A stretch of 5,216 nt of DNA from CAIJZX01 sp043766165 (GTDB lineage Bacteria > Patescibacteriota > Patescibacteriia > SBBC01 > CAIJZX01), in NCBI GenBank assembly GCA_043766165.1, contig JAYUIJ010000024.1, positions 1 to 5,216 on the forward strand, given 5' to 3'. The notes beneath the pieces are model-generated. The model was not told the DNA's origin, ran no database searches, and saw only the letters and a list, made by a program, of their open reading frames with translations. How positions within the stretch are numbered: position 1 is the first letter of the stretch; each line of letters starts with the position of its first letter. The translations under genes and the position numbers were made by a program. Below, one piece after another: positions 4,521 through 5,216 of the stretch.

Positions 4521-5216
4521 CTATAAACTATGCACAGGAGTACTCACCCCCCAATCCGTATCCCCTGTACGTGGCTTCTGTCCGAGTGACTGAATATATT
4601 TGTCAACACTGAGTGCGGCCTTCGCGCCTTCGCCGGCTGAGATGACAACTTGTTTTTGGACAATGTTTGTAATATCGCCCGCCGCAAATAATCCTGGAAC
4701 GCTGGTACCATTAGTAATGAGGTCAACAATAATTTGGTTACGTTGGTCGAGCGGGACTATGTCCGCCATGAGTTTCGGGTTAACGGTGTAACCAACTTCC
4801 ACGAATACACCCCCGGCTGGAATATTCTTTTCCACGCCATCCACTTCAATCGTAATGCCGTTCAATGTGTCATCACCAGTAATTTCTTTAACTTTGATAT
4901 TCGTTAGCTGTGTAATGCTCGGCGTTTCGTTCATCCGATTGATGAGCACTCGTTCACCGCGGAATTCTCCGTTGACCGTTCCAATGGTTACCTTGGTTGC
5001 GAACTTACTTAAGAGTAGCGCCGCATCCATGGCCGAATTTCCACCGCCAACTATCATTACCTCTTTATCTTTGAACATAGGCGCGTCGCAGGTGGCACAG
5101 TATGAAACGCCTCGGCCAATAAACTTTTCTTCGCCGGGGACATTGAGATGTTTATGCGTTAGGCCGTGCGTTAGAATAATTGTTGTTGCTTGATGTTCAC
5201 CGCTGACACTAACTAC
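4521..5216 (-). CDS. Thioredoxin-reductase-like FAD/NAD(P) disulfide oxidoreductase (5' end outside window)
   Basis: The frame is open to the right edge and ends at TAG 4523-4521, giving 231 residues; about 80 N-terminal residues, including the first FAD-binding GxGxxG, are missing. In window numbering the order is: the end of the first FAD part (NVPGEEKFIGRGVSYC), the redox pair C40-A-T-C43, the nucleotide-binding VGGGNSAMDAALLL (56-69), and the C-terminal FAD motif GLFAAGDITN (175-184) followed by QKQVVISAGEGAKAAL. This is the low-molecular-weight TrxR/AhpF-like fold that passes electrons from a reduced cofactor through FAD to a CxxC pair and on to thioredoxin- or glutaredoxin-like partners. 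The TrxR motif HRRDEFRA is TVNGEFRG here (80-87), so the arginines that hold the NADPH phosphate are absent and NADH or another donor is likely. A family name such as trxB would be plausible but is not assured. The tail after the last helix (PRTGDTDWGVSTPVHSL) is longer than usual. Confidence 0.88.
   Translation of the reverse strand, partial: VVSVSGEHQATTIILTHGLTHKHLNVPGEEKFIGRGVSYCATCDAPMFKDKEVMIVGGGNSAMDAALLLSKFATKVTIGTVNGEFRGERVLINRMNETPSITQLTNIKVKEITGDDTLNGITIEVDGVEKNIPAGGVFVEVGYTVNPKLMADIVPLDQRNQIIVDLITNGTSVPGLFAAGDITNIVQKQVVISAGEGAKAALSVDKYIQSLGQKPRTGDTDWGVSTPVHSL

Noticed and set aside
4495..4525. Hairpin terminator after the flavoprotein gene
   Set aside because: The possible pairings near TTTTTAAAAA are short, AT-only and not followed by a T run on the minus strand.

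Overview
The window looks like chromosomal DNA of an uncultured bacterium, most likely a Patescibacteria/CPR-type (Parcubacteria-like) lineage. That placement is inference. It rests on small unrelated housekeeping genes mixed with a DUF559 nuclease gene and an IVS-type four-helix-bundle gene, and on several genes without a Shine-Dalgarno sequence. UAG and UAA both end genes here, so nothing points to an altered genetic code.

Layout: (1) 1-1467, minus strand: rnhB (ribonuclease HII), followed 7 bases later by the start of a multi-pass membrane protein resembling GT-C glycosyltransferases, which runs off the left edge. (2) 1468-1606: divergent control region. (3) 1607-2050, plus strand: a small type IV pilin-like protein with a strong AGGAGG site, closed by a hairpin terminator that abuts the promoter of the next gene. 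(4) 2145-2669, plus strand: a DUF559 (Vsr/PD-(D/E)XK-like) endonuclease whose last ~55 codons are made of palindromic repeat DNA. (5) 2675-3940, minus strand: glutamate dehydrogenase, convergent with the nuclease and carrying an in-frame copy of a short dispersed repeat just before its Rossmann domain. (6) 3957-4387: a 431-bp unit bounded by inverted repeats. It holds a four-helix-bundle gene broken by an amber stop at a position that is normally glutamine. (7) 4521-5216, minus strand: C-terminal three quarters of a thioredoxin-reductase-like flavoprotein with a CATC redox pair but without the usual NADPH-binding HRR residues.

The genes do not form one pathway. rnhB and the membrane protein are probably co-transcribed. 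The flavoprotein, the four-helix unit and gdhA lie in tandem on the minus strand. No convincing new multi-gene system is present. The most interesting material is the repeat biology between 2500 and 4390. There, three different repeat-type sequences have become parts of, or boundaries to, protein-coding genes: the palindromic tail of the nuclease, the repeat inside gdhA, and the long-stem inverted repeat around the four-helix gene.
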